54,683 nucleotides of DNA from Gemmataceae bacterium (GTDB lineage: Bacteria > Planctomycetota > Planctomycetia > Gemmatales > Gemmataceae): assembly GCA_025055795.1 (NCBI GenBank), contig JANWVV010000018.1:21832-76514 (forward strand), given 5' to 3'. This document shows, piece by piece, positions 17,421 to 25,785 of the stretch (positions are counted from its first letter, which is position 1; each line of letters begins with the position of its first letter). A model generated the notes under the pieces. That model saw only the letters and a program-made list of their open reading frames with translations. It searched no databases and was not told where the DNA came from. Position numbers and translations under genes: made by a program.

Positions 17421-18643
17421 GGTTGCTCCTCCGTCGCGGTCCACTGCCGCTCCCACAAGGCCTGTACCACAGCGGGCTTAAGCAGAATGGCTCCCTTGCC
17501 TAGGATCTGTTCACCCTCCCGCAACCCTTCCAGAATTTCGACCTCCCCCTGATGCGGTTCGCCGACCTGCACTTCGGTCACGCGCCAAGTGTCGTCACCT
17601 GCCGCTACCAGAACGTAATCGGAGCGACCAACGTGCAGCACGGCATCCGCTGGGATCAACAAAGTATGCCGGGGATCCGTGCCTAGACCGATTTCGGCAA
17701 ACATACCAGGACGCAGTTTGTCGTGCGGATCGTCGATGACGAATAACACTCGTAACGAGCGACGTTCCCGGGATAGCACCGGTGCGATGCTATTGACCCG
17801 GCCGGTGAACGTTTCTTGCGGTATACCGAAGAATACAGCCCGGCAACCCTGTCCGATCCGCACCCGATGCAACCATCCCTCCGGCACGTCGGCCTGGACG
17901 ATGTCTATGTCGGAGGTGGCTGTACGCAGCAGGTCAGGATCCAGGCCCAGTTGCTGTAATTGTCGTGCCAGGGTCGCTTCGGTTCGCCGGGCTAGTCGCA
18001 CGGCTGTTTCTGCTTCGTGGACCTCCTTGCGGCCTTGCAGGTCCACTTGCAGCAAATTGGCTTTTTCCGTGGCCAGATCCTTCAAGGTATCGGTTCCCGC
18101 TGACACGAGTTTTTCCAACCTCGCCACCACCTGCTTTTGAGCTTCCAGCCGTGCAGCGGCTAATTTTTGCGTCAGGATTAACTGCGTTTCGGCGAAACTG
18201 ATATCGGCTTGGGCTTTCTGCCAGTCGTTAAAGATGGTGAGCACCTCTGGTGCATCGAACTGCCAGAAGTCATTCCCCTTACCCTTACCAGGCCGTAGAC
18301 TGGCCACCACCCGGCCAGTCACCGTCAGGACCGGATCACTTATCGAGCGCCGCTGCACGACGACCCGCTGAAGATTGCGGTCGAAGGGAGTGCCCGCCTG
18401 TATTCGGATCAGACGTGGACCGACGACGGTGACCACACTACTTGTTTCAGCAGCGAGGGGAGCCACGCGGGGAGGCACAGGCTGAGGTTGCAGCAGATAA
18501 ACCAAAACTCCAACCGTCACGGCAACCGAGGTGACAAACTGCAGCATGAACCACAGCCGTTGCCACAGGGGCGGCCGGGGAGCAACGGTCGTAGGCACAC
18601 CTGCAGCTGCCTCAACCGACAATTCCGGAGGTGCCGTTCCCAT
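17417..18643 (-). CDS. HlyD/CusB-like periplasmic adaptor subunit of the RND pump
   Basis: This 408-residue membrane-fusion protein links the RND pump to an outer-membrane channel. One N-terminal TM helix (about 36-54) precedes a periplasmic part. The lipoyl/barrel elements flank a long alpha-hairpin (about 140-235, Ala/Gln/Leu/Lys-rich heptad-like sequence). Then come the beta-barrel (VQADVPEGWLHRVRIGQG, RPGMFAEIGLG) and the membrane-proximal domain (IPADAVLHVGRSDYVLVA). Its stop overlaps the pump start by 4 bases. GCGGAG lies 10 bases before the ATG. No TolC-type outer-membrane factor is encoded next to it, so the pump must use one from elsewhere. Confidence 0.93.
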   Translation of the reverse strand: MGTAPPELSVEAAAGVPTTVAPRPPLWQRLWFMLQFVTSVAVTVGVLVYLLQPQPVPPRVAPLAAETSSVVTVVGPRLIRIQAGTPFDRNLQRVVVQRRSISDPVLTVTGRVVASLRPGKGKGNDFWQFDAPEVLTIFNDWQKAQADISFAETQLILTQKLAAARLEAQKQVVARLEKLVSAGTDTLKDLATEKANLLQVDLQGRKEVHEAETAVRLARRTEATLARQLQQLGLDPDLLRTATSDIDIVQADVPEGWLHRVRIGQGCRAVFFGIPQETFTGRVNSIAPVLSRERRSLRVLFVIDDPHDKLRPGMFAEIGLGTDPRHTLLIPADAVLHVGRSDYVLVAAGDDTWRVTEVQVGEPHQGEVEILEGLREGEQILGKGAILLKPAVVQALWERQWTATEEQP

Positions 18644-18655
18644 ATCTAACTCCGC

Positions 18656-18739
18656 TCAGCGCAGCGTCGATGTTTCGATCAGTTCAACCACTTCTCCACG
18701 CCGGAACAGGTCACTGCCTGGGGCCCTCTGGCTAGTCAT
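18656..18739 (-). CDS. Possible 27-codon leader ORF upstream of the efflux operon
   Basis: A short open frame starts MTSQRAPG and ends ELIETSTLR, with its stop 12 bases before the adaptor start. The last 18 codons use G/C-ending codons like the real genes around it, which random sequence would not be expected to do. No ribosome-binding site precedes its ATG, and the frame stays open upstream without another ATG. It could be a leader peptide, the tail of a decayed gene or chance. Confidence 0.22.
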   Translation of the reverse strand: MTSQRAPGSDLFRRGEVVELIETSTLR

Positions 18740-19250
18740 AGCCGGGTTAGCGAATGTCCTCTCGTTGCCGCTGCAGTGGTGGTCTGTGTCTCTAAGAGCA
18801 ACAATAGTTAACGTTACGCTCCTCGGCTCTGTATGGTTTGCAACTTCGTTGCTGACAGTACAACTAGGTTCAACGACGCTGCACGAAATATGGGGATTTC
18901 TTCACGCCCCAACAATCTGCATCCCTTTTGAGGAAGCCGTTATCGCATGCTTTTGGGGCATGTGAATCAGTTTTAAGGGCGTGCCGTAGCTGGGAACGTT
19001 CAACACCGAAGCATCCAGCGTACCACTTCCTCATCCGAAACAACATACTGACTCGTTTTCCGAACAATTAGTCAAGCTTGTGTTATCAACACCATGTGGG
19101 ACGAGGTAGAAACCATCTTTGACACGATAAAGTCAACTGAGACGTGTCTCAACCCGACTCTGGCGAGTTGGCGGGAGCGTTGGGTCTTAGCTGACCCTGT
19201 TGCCGGAGTATCACCCAAACTCGCCCTGCTACAGGGGGAGGAAGGTGAAG
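18740..19250. other. Intergenic region, no gene seen
   Basis: This is about 510 bases between the efflux operon and tRNA-Thr. It should include the minus-strand promoter of the efflux genes. A 144-codon plus-strand frame here is antisense to the adaptor gene and unsupported. There is no clear promoter or metal-regulator site. Confidence 0.4.
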
Positions 19251-19323
19251 AGCCGACTGTGGGACTCGAACCCACGACCTGCGCTTTACGAAAGCGCCGC
19301 TCTACCGGTTGAGCTAAGTCGGC
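19251..19323 (-). tRNA. tRNA-Thr (anticodon CGT)
   Basis: On the minus strand this 73-base cloverleaf has acceptor GCCGACT paired with AGTCGGC, D-arm TAGCTCAACCGGTAGAGC, anticodon stem GCGCT/AGCGC with loop TTCGTAA (CGT), and T-arm GTGGGTTCGAGTCCCAC. The discriminator is T. CCA is not encoded. Confidence 0.97.
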
Positions 19324-19807
19324 GTTGGCCTGAGTGGTTCCGGCCACAAATTCCCTTTTTAGGAAGCCTTTGTCGTTAGGAGGCCAATGTCCAGGGCAAA
19401 CACGACTTACCGGTGATTGGTTTGGTAGTGATTTCTAAACGCTTTTATCTCATGAAAGCTCGCTTCCTCTTCTGCATGCATAATGGCGATTGATATGCCA
19501 ATTCTATTACTCGAACAGCTAAGGGACAAGTCAGACTTATCTGAGTGCCTGGCCATGTGGATCAGAAGAAACCATGTTGTTCAGCAGAACAATGAGCAGA
19601 TGAGCACTCCCGTTTTGCCAGACCGATACTAACAAACGATTTGATCGATACGACGGTTGAACTTCAGGATGTCACCGTAAATGTATCGTTGCGTTGCAAC
19701 CCCGATTATTCATTTTGTTCATTAAGAAAATGAGCTGAGGGGTAGCAAGGCTGCATGGGGAGCACTTAGTTGATTGTCGCGACACAATCTGAAGATCTTG
19801 GAGGAAG
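19324..19807. other. Intergenic region, no gene seen
   Basis: This 484-base gap lies between tRNA-Thr and the 3' end of lysS, both minus. A small hairpin, GATTGT (19772-19777) with ACAATC (19784-19789), lies 19 bases past the lysS stop codon but has no T-run. Nothing else stands out. Confidence 0.4.
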
Positions 19808-21307
19808 TTACGTTTCGTGGTGTGGCTTTTGGGGGGCAGGGGGACCGCTTTCAGGACGCAACAACGGGAAGAGAATGACGTCTCGAATCGTTTGCGTGTT
19901 GGTCAGCAACATAACAAGCCGGTCTATGCCAATTCCCAGGCCTCCCGCCGGGGGCATGCCAAAACGCAAGGCCCGAATAAAGTCTCGGTCCATTCGTGCC
20001 ATTGACTCGTCTTCGCTCAAGCCTGCCAATTGTCGGCTGAAAGTTTGTTCCTGCGTGATCGGGTCATTCAATTCCGTGTAGGCGTTGGCCAGTTCCATGC
20101 TGTGGACATACAGTTCGAAGCGTTCGGCAATGGCAGGGTTATCCCGCTTGCGTTTGGTAAGTGGGCACAGGGGAGCGGGGTAGTCATAGACGAAGATCGG
20201 ACCGATAAGTTTTTCCTCGACGACGTCTTCAAATAGTTCATGCACCAGCACGGCGTGCTCTTTGCCGGTGGTATCGATCCCTTCGGCTCGGGCGGCCGCG
20301 GCTACCTTCACTTCGTCAAGCATGTCGCAGCCCACATATTCGCGGAATAGCTCCGCATAACTGGCCCGCTTCCAGGGAGGCGTAAAATCGATCATTTTGT
20401 CGCCATAAGGAATGATCCGGCTCGGATACAATGCATCGACGCAGGCGAGGATCAGTCCTTCGGTCAAGTCCATCATGCCGTGGTAGTCACTATACGCATG
20501 GTACAGCTCCAGCATGGTAAATTCGGGATTGTGACGTGGGCTGATCCCCTCATTGCGGAACACACGGCCGATTTCGTAGACCTTCTCCAGGCCGCCGACC
20601 AGCAAACGTTTGAGGTACAGCTCCAGGGCTATGCGCAAGTACAGATCGATGTTCAGGGCGTTGTGATGGGTAATAAAGGGTCGGGCAGCGGCCCCGCCGG
20701 CGATGGCCTGTAAAGTGGGGGTTTCTACCTCCATGTAACCCAGGCGATCCAGATAATTCCGGATAGTCCGGATGATGAGAACTCGTTGCTGAGCCCGACG
20801 CAGCGTATCCGCTGTGTAAATCATGTCCAAATAGCGATGTCGCAGACGGTACTCAATGTCTTCCAGACCGAAGACGTCCTTGGGGTGAGGCTCCAGAGAT
20901 TTGGTCAGGTAGGTCAGACGGGTAACTTGGATGGTAAGTTCGCCTGTTTTCGTTTTGCCTAGTTCACCATCGACACCGATCAGATCACCCAGATCGATCA
21001 GTTGGGCGATTTGCCATTCTCGTTCGCTGACTTTATTGACACGGATCATCAATTGGATACGGCCGGTTTGATCCCATAGCTCCAGGAACAGGAGTTTGCC
21101 GGCACTGCGATAGCGGAGGACGCGTCCGGCGGCCCGAACCAAGGGGCCCGGTTGGTCCTCCCGAAAGGGCTCGGCAGGTAGGCGGCGGATGTCACCAATC
21201 GGTTGGGTGTTATCAAACCGTCCGCCCCAGGGATCGATGCCTAAGGCTTCCAATTGTCGGAGTTTTTCCAGACGAGCCTGCAACAATTCGGGGTTGGTCT
21301 CGGTCAC
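19808..21307 (-). CDS. lysS: Lysyl-tRNA synthetase, class II
   Basis: This 499-residue enzyme charges tRNA-Lys with lysine using ATP in the cytoplasm. The N-terminal OB-fold anticodon-binding domain (about 50-150, with RAAGRVLRYRSAGKLLFLELWD) leads into the class II core. Motif 2 is GRVFRNEGISPRHNPEFTML and motif 3 is GGLGIGIDRLVMLLTN, and LEDIEYRLRHRYLDMI precedes them. An earlier in-frame TTG at 21331 lacks a ribosome-binding site. GTG 21307 has GGGAAG upstream and gives a length typical for the family, so it is preferred. Confidence 0.97.
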   Translation of the reverse strand: MTETNPELLQARLEKLRQLEALGIDPWGGRFDNTQPIGDIRRLPAEPFREDQPGPLVRAAGRVLRYRSAGKLLFLELWDQTGRIQLMIRVNKVSEREWQIAQLIDLGDLIGVDGELGKTKTGELTIQVTRLTYLTKSLEPHPKDVFGLEDIEYRLRHRYLDMIYTADTLRRAQQRVLIIRTIRNYLDRLGYMEVETPTLQAIAGGAAARPFITHHNALNIDLYLRIALELYLKRLLVGGLEKVYEIGRVFRNEGISPRHNPEFTMLELYHAYSDYHGMMDLTEGLILACVDALYPSRIIPYGDKMIDFTPPWKRASYAELFREYVGCDMLDEVKVAAAARAEGIDTTGKEHAVLVHELFEDVVEEKLIGPIFVYDYPAPLCPLTKRKRDNPAIAERFELYVHSMELANAYTELNDPITQEQTFSRQLAGLSEDESMARMDRDFIRALRFGMPPAGGLGIGIDRLVMLLTNTQTIRDVILFPLLRPESGPPAPQKPHHET

Positions 21308-21511
21308 GGCAGAACTTCCCGTTTTTGTCAATTTCGCCGAGGCTGCACACTGGCTTGAAAGTGGCCCGTGGCCCTTCTCCTCTGGTCAGGGAGTGTCATT
21401 TTAGGTTATGGAGAAGGGGGCGGTGCGGGGCAGCCGGCTGTAGAGGTACGCATAGGCTTGTCTATGAGGGATTGTGCCTGCTAGTGAGTTGTGTCGCAGG
21501 AGGACAGGGCC

Positions 21512-22285
21512 ATGGACCGGCTGGAACTGGAGCGGCGATTCCACGATCGTCAGGCAGCCCGCCGGGCAATGGCGTTGGGCGACAAAGGGGACGCCTGGCG
21601 GGTGGATGCGGAAGCATATCTGCATCATGAAAGCTGGGTGCGACCCGCGTTGGCACGTCTGGGGCCCCTGACAGGCCGGCGAGTGCTGGACTACGGTTGC
21701 GGACACGGCATGGCCGCCGTAGTCCTGGCCCATTGGGGAGCCACGGTGACGGCCCTCGACATCGCTGCCGGTTACCTGGCCGAAGCCCAGCGTCGCGCCC
21801 GGGCCAATAATGTCGTTATCCATTGTGTGCAGGCGGATGCGGAAGCGCTGCCGTTTGCAGCAGGGGCGTTCGAGGCTATATGGGGCCATGCCATTCTCCA
21901 TCATTTACAGATAGCACAGGCGGCCGCTGAAGTGGCACGGGTTCTTCGTCCAGGAGGGGTAGCTGTGTTCTGTGAGCCATGGGGCGGCAATCCCCTGCTA
22001 GAGGCAGCCCGCCGGTATCTGCCTTATCCGGGCAAAGACCGCACTCCGGACGAACGTCCCCTGACCAGGGGGCGTCTGAAGCCCCTGTACCGTCACTTCG
22101 AGCAGGTGAGTCTGGAAGGTTTCCAGTTGCTCTCGTGGGTGGGCCGCTTGGGGTATCTGCCCGGTCTGAAGGTGTTGCGTGCTGTGGAAGAGTGGGTTTT
22201 GCATCGTTACCCAACTTGGCACAACTGGTGTCGCTACGTTGTGATTACCTGTCGGAAGGGCCCAAACCCCGTGTCCGATCGCTAA
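21512..22285 (+). CDS. Class I SAM-dependent methyltransferase
   Basis: This 257-residue protein has a Rossmann-type methyltransferase domain of the Methyltransf_11 kind. SAM-binding motif I is RVLDYGCGHG at about 59-68, an acidic end of strand 2 lies in VTALDIA, and motif III is in LPFAAGAFEAIWGHAILHH. VARVLRPGG is the usual post-motif. The C-terminal 90 residues (PLLEAARRYLPYPGKDR onward) resemble variable substrate-binding regions of small-molecule methyltransferases. ATG 21512 follows AGGAGG by 9 bases; the upstream GTG 21491 is rejected. The substrate is unknown and the neighbours do not indicate it. Confidence 0.9.
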   Translation: MDRLELERRFHDRQAARRAMALGDKGDAWRVDAEAYLHHESWVRPALARLGPLTGRRVLDYGCGHGMAAVVLAHWGATVTALDIAAGYLAEAQRRARANNVVIHCVQADAEALPFAAGAFEAIWGHAILHHLQIAQAAAEVARVLRPGGVAVFCEPWGGNPLLEAARRYLPYPGKDRTPDERPLTRGRLKPLYRHFEQVSLEGFQLLSWVGRLGYLPGLKVLRAVEEWVLHRYPTWHNWCRYVVITCRKGPNPVSDR

Positions 22286-22518
22286 AGCATCCCGCCGATC
22301 CATACAATACTGCATAACTTGGTTGCAAGGAGCGACAACAGGCCGAGGCAGTAACCGGGTAGCCCGAGCCGCCAGGGACCATCAGGCTGAGTTGCGCCAG
22401 CATGAACCAGAGTGGGGCAGCCGGTGGTTGGTCGGTTATGTACAAGGTCAGACCGATCAGATAAAGGGATATCCGAGGGGGAGACCAACTGCGCCTCAGA
22501 CTGCCGGAGGGACCATTC

Positions 22519-24234
22519 ATGAGTGAGACGTATTCATCTGCTGGCCGACCGCCGTCCCCAGAAAGTATGGGTGCAAGTATGGGTACGGGTGAACAACCTA
22601 CCAGCTCTGCAGCCGGAAGCGGGGGTGTTTCGCCGCAGACCAGCCGGGAACCGGCAGCCGCTGAGGGTGGATCAGTCGGTACTTCAATGGTACCGCCGCC
22701 GGCAACGGCTCCATCAGAACGACCAGCGTCTAGCCCCAGCGAGCGTGTGCGCAAGTTACCTCCTCCAAATCCCGGTCCACCCCGTCGGGGTGGACCACAG
22801 CGTTCCTTAACCCAGCGCGGTGGGCCGTCATCAGTTCGCGCGACGGAAGATAAAGAGGAAGTCACGCCCTCTTCTTTGACGGCCGGGAGGGAGGGACGAG
22901 TGGGGAATGTGCCGCCTGTACCTTCCCCGAACCCGGCCGCTGGACCTCGTGCTGCGTTGAACCGGCGGGAGCTGGACGCCCTCATCGAAGCCGAATGGCA
23001 AGCGGCCATTGCCGGTCTGGACTGGGACAAAAGCTTGGCATCGGCCAGTGAACCACCCACTAGCAGCACGCCAGCAGCGGCTCCTGGGATGGCGGCTTCG
23101 CTCAAGCGCGGTCAGACAGTGACCGGACGGATTGCTGCTGTCCACGGAAGGGACGTGTTTGTTGACATCCCCGGTGAGCGCAACCCGGGCGTTGTGCCGC
23201 TGGAGCAATTCGAGGGTCAGACGCCACGGGCAGGCGAAACGGTGCTGTGCCGCTTGGAAAGCTATGATGCCGCCAACGGTTTGTGGCAATTATCACGTCA
23301 AGGGGCAGCCCAACAGGTGACCGACTGGTCCCAACTCCAACCACACATGGTGGTAGAGGCACGGGTGACGGGGGTAAACAAACAACGGACAGGCCTGCTC
23401 GTGGAGGTGGCCGGTGTCCGGGGCTTTCTTCCCGCCAGCCAGATCGATTTGCAACGCGTAGAAGATCTCGATGCCTGGGTACAGCAACGATTGAAGGTGG
23501 AAATCATCGAGATCAACCCAGCCGAGCGGAACCTGGTGGTCAGCCGGCGGGCAGTTCTGGAGCGTGAGCGTCAACAACAAGCCGAGGCATTCTGGAACCA
23601 GGTGGAAGAGGGGCAGGTCCGCCGTGGCGTGGTCCGCAGTGTTCGTCCCTTCGGGGCTTTCGTAGATCTGGGTGGCGTGGATGGCCTGCTGCCCGCCTCG
23701 GAGTTGGCATGGGGACGCGTCGATAACATCCAGGAGGTGATTCAACCCGGTCAGGAAGTCGAAGTCGTCATTACCAAGGTGGATCGACTGCAACGGAAGC
23801 TGACCCTCAGCTTGAAACGATTGACGGCCGATCCCTGGGCCGAATTTGCCGCGCAGACGCGTCCAGGAACGGTAGTGAGCGGAACCATAACACGTCTGAC
23901 CGAGTTTGGGGCATTTGTGCAAGTAGCCCCGGGCATCGAGGGGCTGATCCACATCTCGGAGCTGGCCCCACATCGCGTCCGCCGTGTCAGCGAAGTGGTC
24001 CAGCCGGGACAACAAGTAATGGTGGAAGTGTTGAGCATCGATGCGGAACAACGGCGTTTGTCCCTGAGCATGCGGACCATCAGCCAGCGGGAGCAACAGG
24101 CCGCTGCCGCTGCCCAAGCCGAACAGGAACGGCTGGAACTGCAACAAGCCCTGGAACGCCTGACGCAACGCAAGCCGAGCCGGCCCGGTTTACGCGGTGG
24201 TATCGGGTCCGAGCCGCTCCCGCCCACTGAGTGA
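22519..24234 (+). CDS. RNA-binding protein with four S1 domains (ribosomal S1-like)
   Basis: This 571-residue protein has a disordered Pro/Ser/Gly-rich N-terminal part (1-150), a short helical element, and four S1 RNA-binding OB-folds at about 196-262, 274-345, 363-434 and 447-520. The last two are the most canonical (RPFGAFVDLGGVDGLLPASEL and TEFGAFVQVAPGIEGLIHISEL). A Gln/Glu-rich helix and basic tail end it. It may serve as the genome's ribosomal protein S1 or as a related translation or RNA-decay factor; E. coli S1 has six domains and lacks the long N-terminal tail. The start is supported by GGAGGG 8 bases upstream. Confidence 0.9.
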   Translation: MSETYSSAGRPPSPESMGASMGTGEQPTSSAAGSGGVSPQTSREPAAAEGGSVGTSMVPPPATAPSERPASSPSERVRKLPPPNPGPPRRGGPQRSLTQRGGPSSVRATEDKEEVTPSSLTAGREGRVGNVPPVPSPNPAAGPRAALNRRELDALIEAEWQAAIAGLDWDKSLASASEPPTSSTPAAAPGMAASLKRGQTVTGRIAAVHGRDVFVDIPGERNPGVVPLEQFEGQTPRAGETVLCRLESYDAANGLWQLSRQGAAQQVTDWSQLQPHMVVEARVTGVNKQRTGLLVEVAGVRGFLPASQIDLQRVEDLDAWVQQRLKVEIIEINPAERNLVVSRRAVLERERQQQAEAFWNQVEEGQVRRGVVRSVRPFGAFVDLGGVDGLLPASELAWGRVDNIQEVIQPGQEVEVVITKVDRLQRKLTLSLKRLTADPWAEFAAQTRPGTVVSGTITRLTEFGAFVQVAPGIEGLIHISELAPHRVRRVSEVVQPGQQVMVEVLSIDAEQRRLSLSMRTISQREQQAAAAAQAEQERLELQQALERLTQRKPSRPGLRGGIGSEPLPPTE

Positions 24235-24254
24235 CGCTTCGTCCACTCATGGGA

Positions 24255-24278
24255 ATGTCCATATGCCTTCATGGACAT
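24255..24278. repeat. Intergenic 8-bp hairpin
   Basis: ATGTCCAT (24255-24262) pairs perfectly with ATGGACAT (24271-24278) across an 8-base loop, 21 bases past the S1-protein stop. No T-run follows, so it is not a standard terminator. It may stabilise or process the transcript between the S1 gene and moxR. Confidence 0.4.
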
Positions 24279-24385
24279 CACAGGCAAAAAGTCCGTACCC
24301 TGTGCCGATGCTATCAGGCTGCTAAGTGGCGCCGATGTGTCGGCTGGTGAAGTTGCTGGAACGAACAAAGCGGGATGAGGCAGGC

Positions 24386-25342
24386 ATGGGTCACACCGAG
24401 GGCGTGGCAGCGGCCATATTTCCCACACTGGAAAAGCTGGTAGCGCATGTCAGCAGTGTGTTTGTGGGCAAGCCACAGGTGGTACGCTTGGCGCTGACCG
24501 CCTTGCTGGCCGATGGACATTTGCTGCTGGAAGACGTTCCTGGAGTCGGTAAGACCCTGTTGGCCCGAAGCTTAGCCCGCAGCCTCGGCTGCCGTTTCCG
24601 CCGCATCCAGTTCACGCCAGACCTGCTGCCCAGTGATCTGATTGGCGTTACAGTGTATCGTGAACAAAGTGGGGAATTCGTCTTTCAGCCCGGGCCACTT
24701 TTTACCGAGATCCTGCTGGCTGATGAAATCAATCGGGCGACACCGCGGACGCAGTCGGCCCTGCTGGAGGCTATGAACGAGCGGCAGGTGACCGTTGACG
24801 GAATTACCCACCCACTGGGCCCTCCTTTTCTGGTGATTGCAACCCAGAACCCCTACGAATTCGAGGGGACCTTTCCCCTACCCGAAAGCCAATTGGATCG
24901 TTTCCTGCTCCGGGTGCGCATCGGCTACCCCGATCGCACCGCTGAACGTCTGATCCTCGAACAGCACCGCGCTGGGGAGCCGGGCCAGGACCTTCAACCC
25001 GTCTTGAACGCCAGTCAGGTCAGCGAATTCCAGGCAGTAACTCGGTCCGTACGGGTGGACCCCGCCCTCGCCGATTACATTCTGGATATTGTTGAAGCTA
25101 CGCGTCAGCACAGGGACATTGTTCTGGGTGCCAGCACCCGTGCGGCCTTGGCCTTGTATCGCGCCGCCCAGGCGTGGGCCATCCTTCAACAGCGTGACTA
25201 CGTTACACCGGACGATGTCCAGCACTTGGCCGTTTCCGTCCTGGCCCATCGCCTCATCTTACGCGGTGGGGTACATGCCCCGGCGTCCACCGCCGAGACC
25301 ATTATCCAACAACTACTGCGTGCCATTCCTGTGCCCGCCTGA
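24386..25342 (+). CDS. MoxR-family AAA+ ATPase
   Basis: This 318-residue cytoplasmic AAA+ chaperone-like ATPase belongs to a family thought to activate partner proteins, often with DUF58 and vWA proteins. Walker A is VPGVGKT (Lys56), Walker B is ILLADEIN (about 109-116), sensor 1 is in IATQNP, and the arginine-containing PLPESQLDRF follows. The C-terminal lid helices carry the family's GASTRAALALYRAAQAWA. The frame extends to GTG 24326, but ATG 24386 has GAGG 5 bases upstream. DUF58 and transglutaminase genes follow on the same strand after a 443-base gap. Confidence 0.95.
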   Translation: MGHTEGVAAAIFPTLEKLVAHVSSVFVGKPQVVRLALTALLADGHLLLEDVPGVGKTLLARSLARSLGCRFRRIQFTPDLLPSDLIGVTVYREQSGEFVFQPGPLFTEILLADEINRATPRTQSALLEAMNERQVTVDGITHPLGPPFLVIATQNPYEFEGTFPLPESQLDRFLLRVRIGYPDRTAERLILEQHRAGEPGQDLQPVLNASQVSEFQAVTRSVRVDPALADYILDIVEATRQHRDIVLGASTRAALALYRAAQAWAILQQRDYVTPDDVQHLAVSVLAHRLILRGGVHAPASTAETIIQQLLRAIPVPA

Positions 25343-25785
25343 AAGCGAAGGACCAGCTTATGCGTCCTGGATCGACAGCTCCTCAAAAGTACTTTCTTCT
25401 TCCTGCGTCGGCTACTTGCCCGTTGATTCCTCGATTTACCTCTCCCGAATTATTATCGAACTACACCTTAACAACAAATAACAAGTTAAATTCGAATCAA
25501 ACCCGGAAATTGCCCTGTTCCAGTTCCTCTAGCCAGCGGTGGGAGCAAGGGCAAATAGGTAGTTGCTGGATACACGCAATATGGGCAACAATTTGGGATA
25601 GGTGGCAATTTGGTTCCAACAAATGAGGATCGCGGTTCTTGATCAGCTTGTACATTACATATACAATTATATAGATTCCAGGTCGATGTCAACAGTTCGG
25701 TGAGTGCGATAACACTGAAACGGTTACATGGGAAATTCTCGTCGAGGGAACTGTCTGTCTTACTGCCACTGGGAACTTTGTTGTC
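25343..25785. other. AT-rich intergenic region before the DUF58 gene
   Basis: This 443-base gap separates moxR from the DUF58 gene on the plus strand. It contains a promoter-like pair (listed separately) and no supported gene. A separate promoter would mean the DUF58-transglutaminase pair is not strictly cotranscribed with moxR. Confidence 0.45.
25648..25675 (+). promoter_or_regulatory. Putative sigma-70 promoter for the DUF58-transglutaminase pair
   Basis: TTGTAC (25648-25653) and TATAGA (25670-25675) are separated by 16 bases in a strongly AT-rich patch, about 110 bases before the DUF58 start codon. Each box matches consensus at four or more positions. Confidence 0.38.

Noticed and set aside
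22245..23105. Long minus-strand frame of 286 codons
   Set aside because: It is antisense to the methyltransferase end and the low-complexity start of the S1 protein; the Pro/Ser/Gly composition mirrors that strand.
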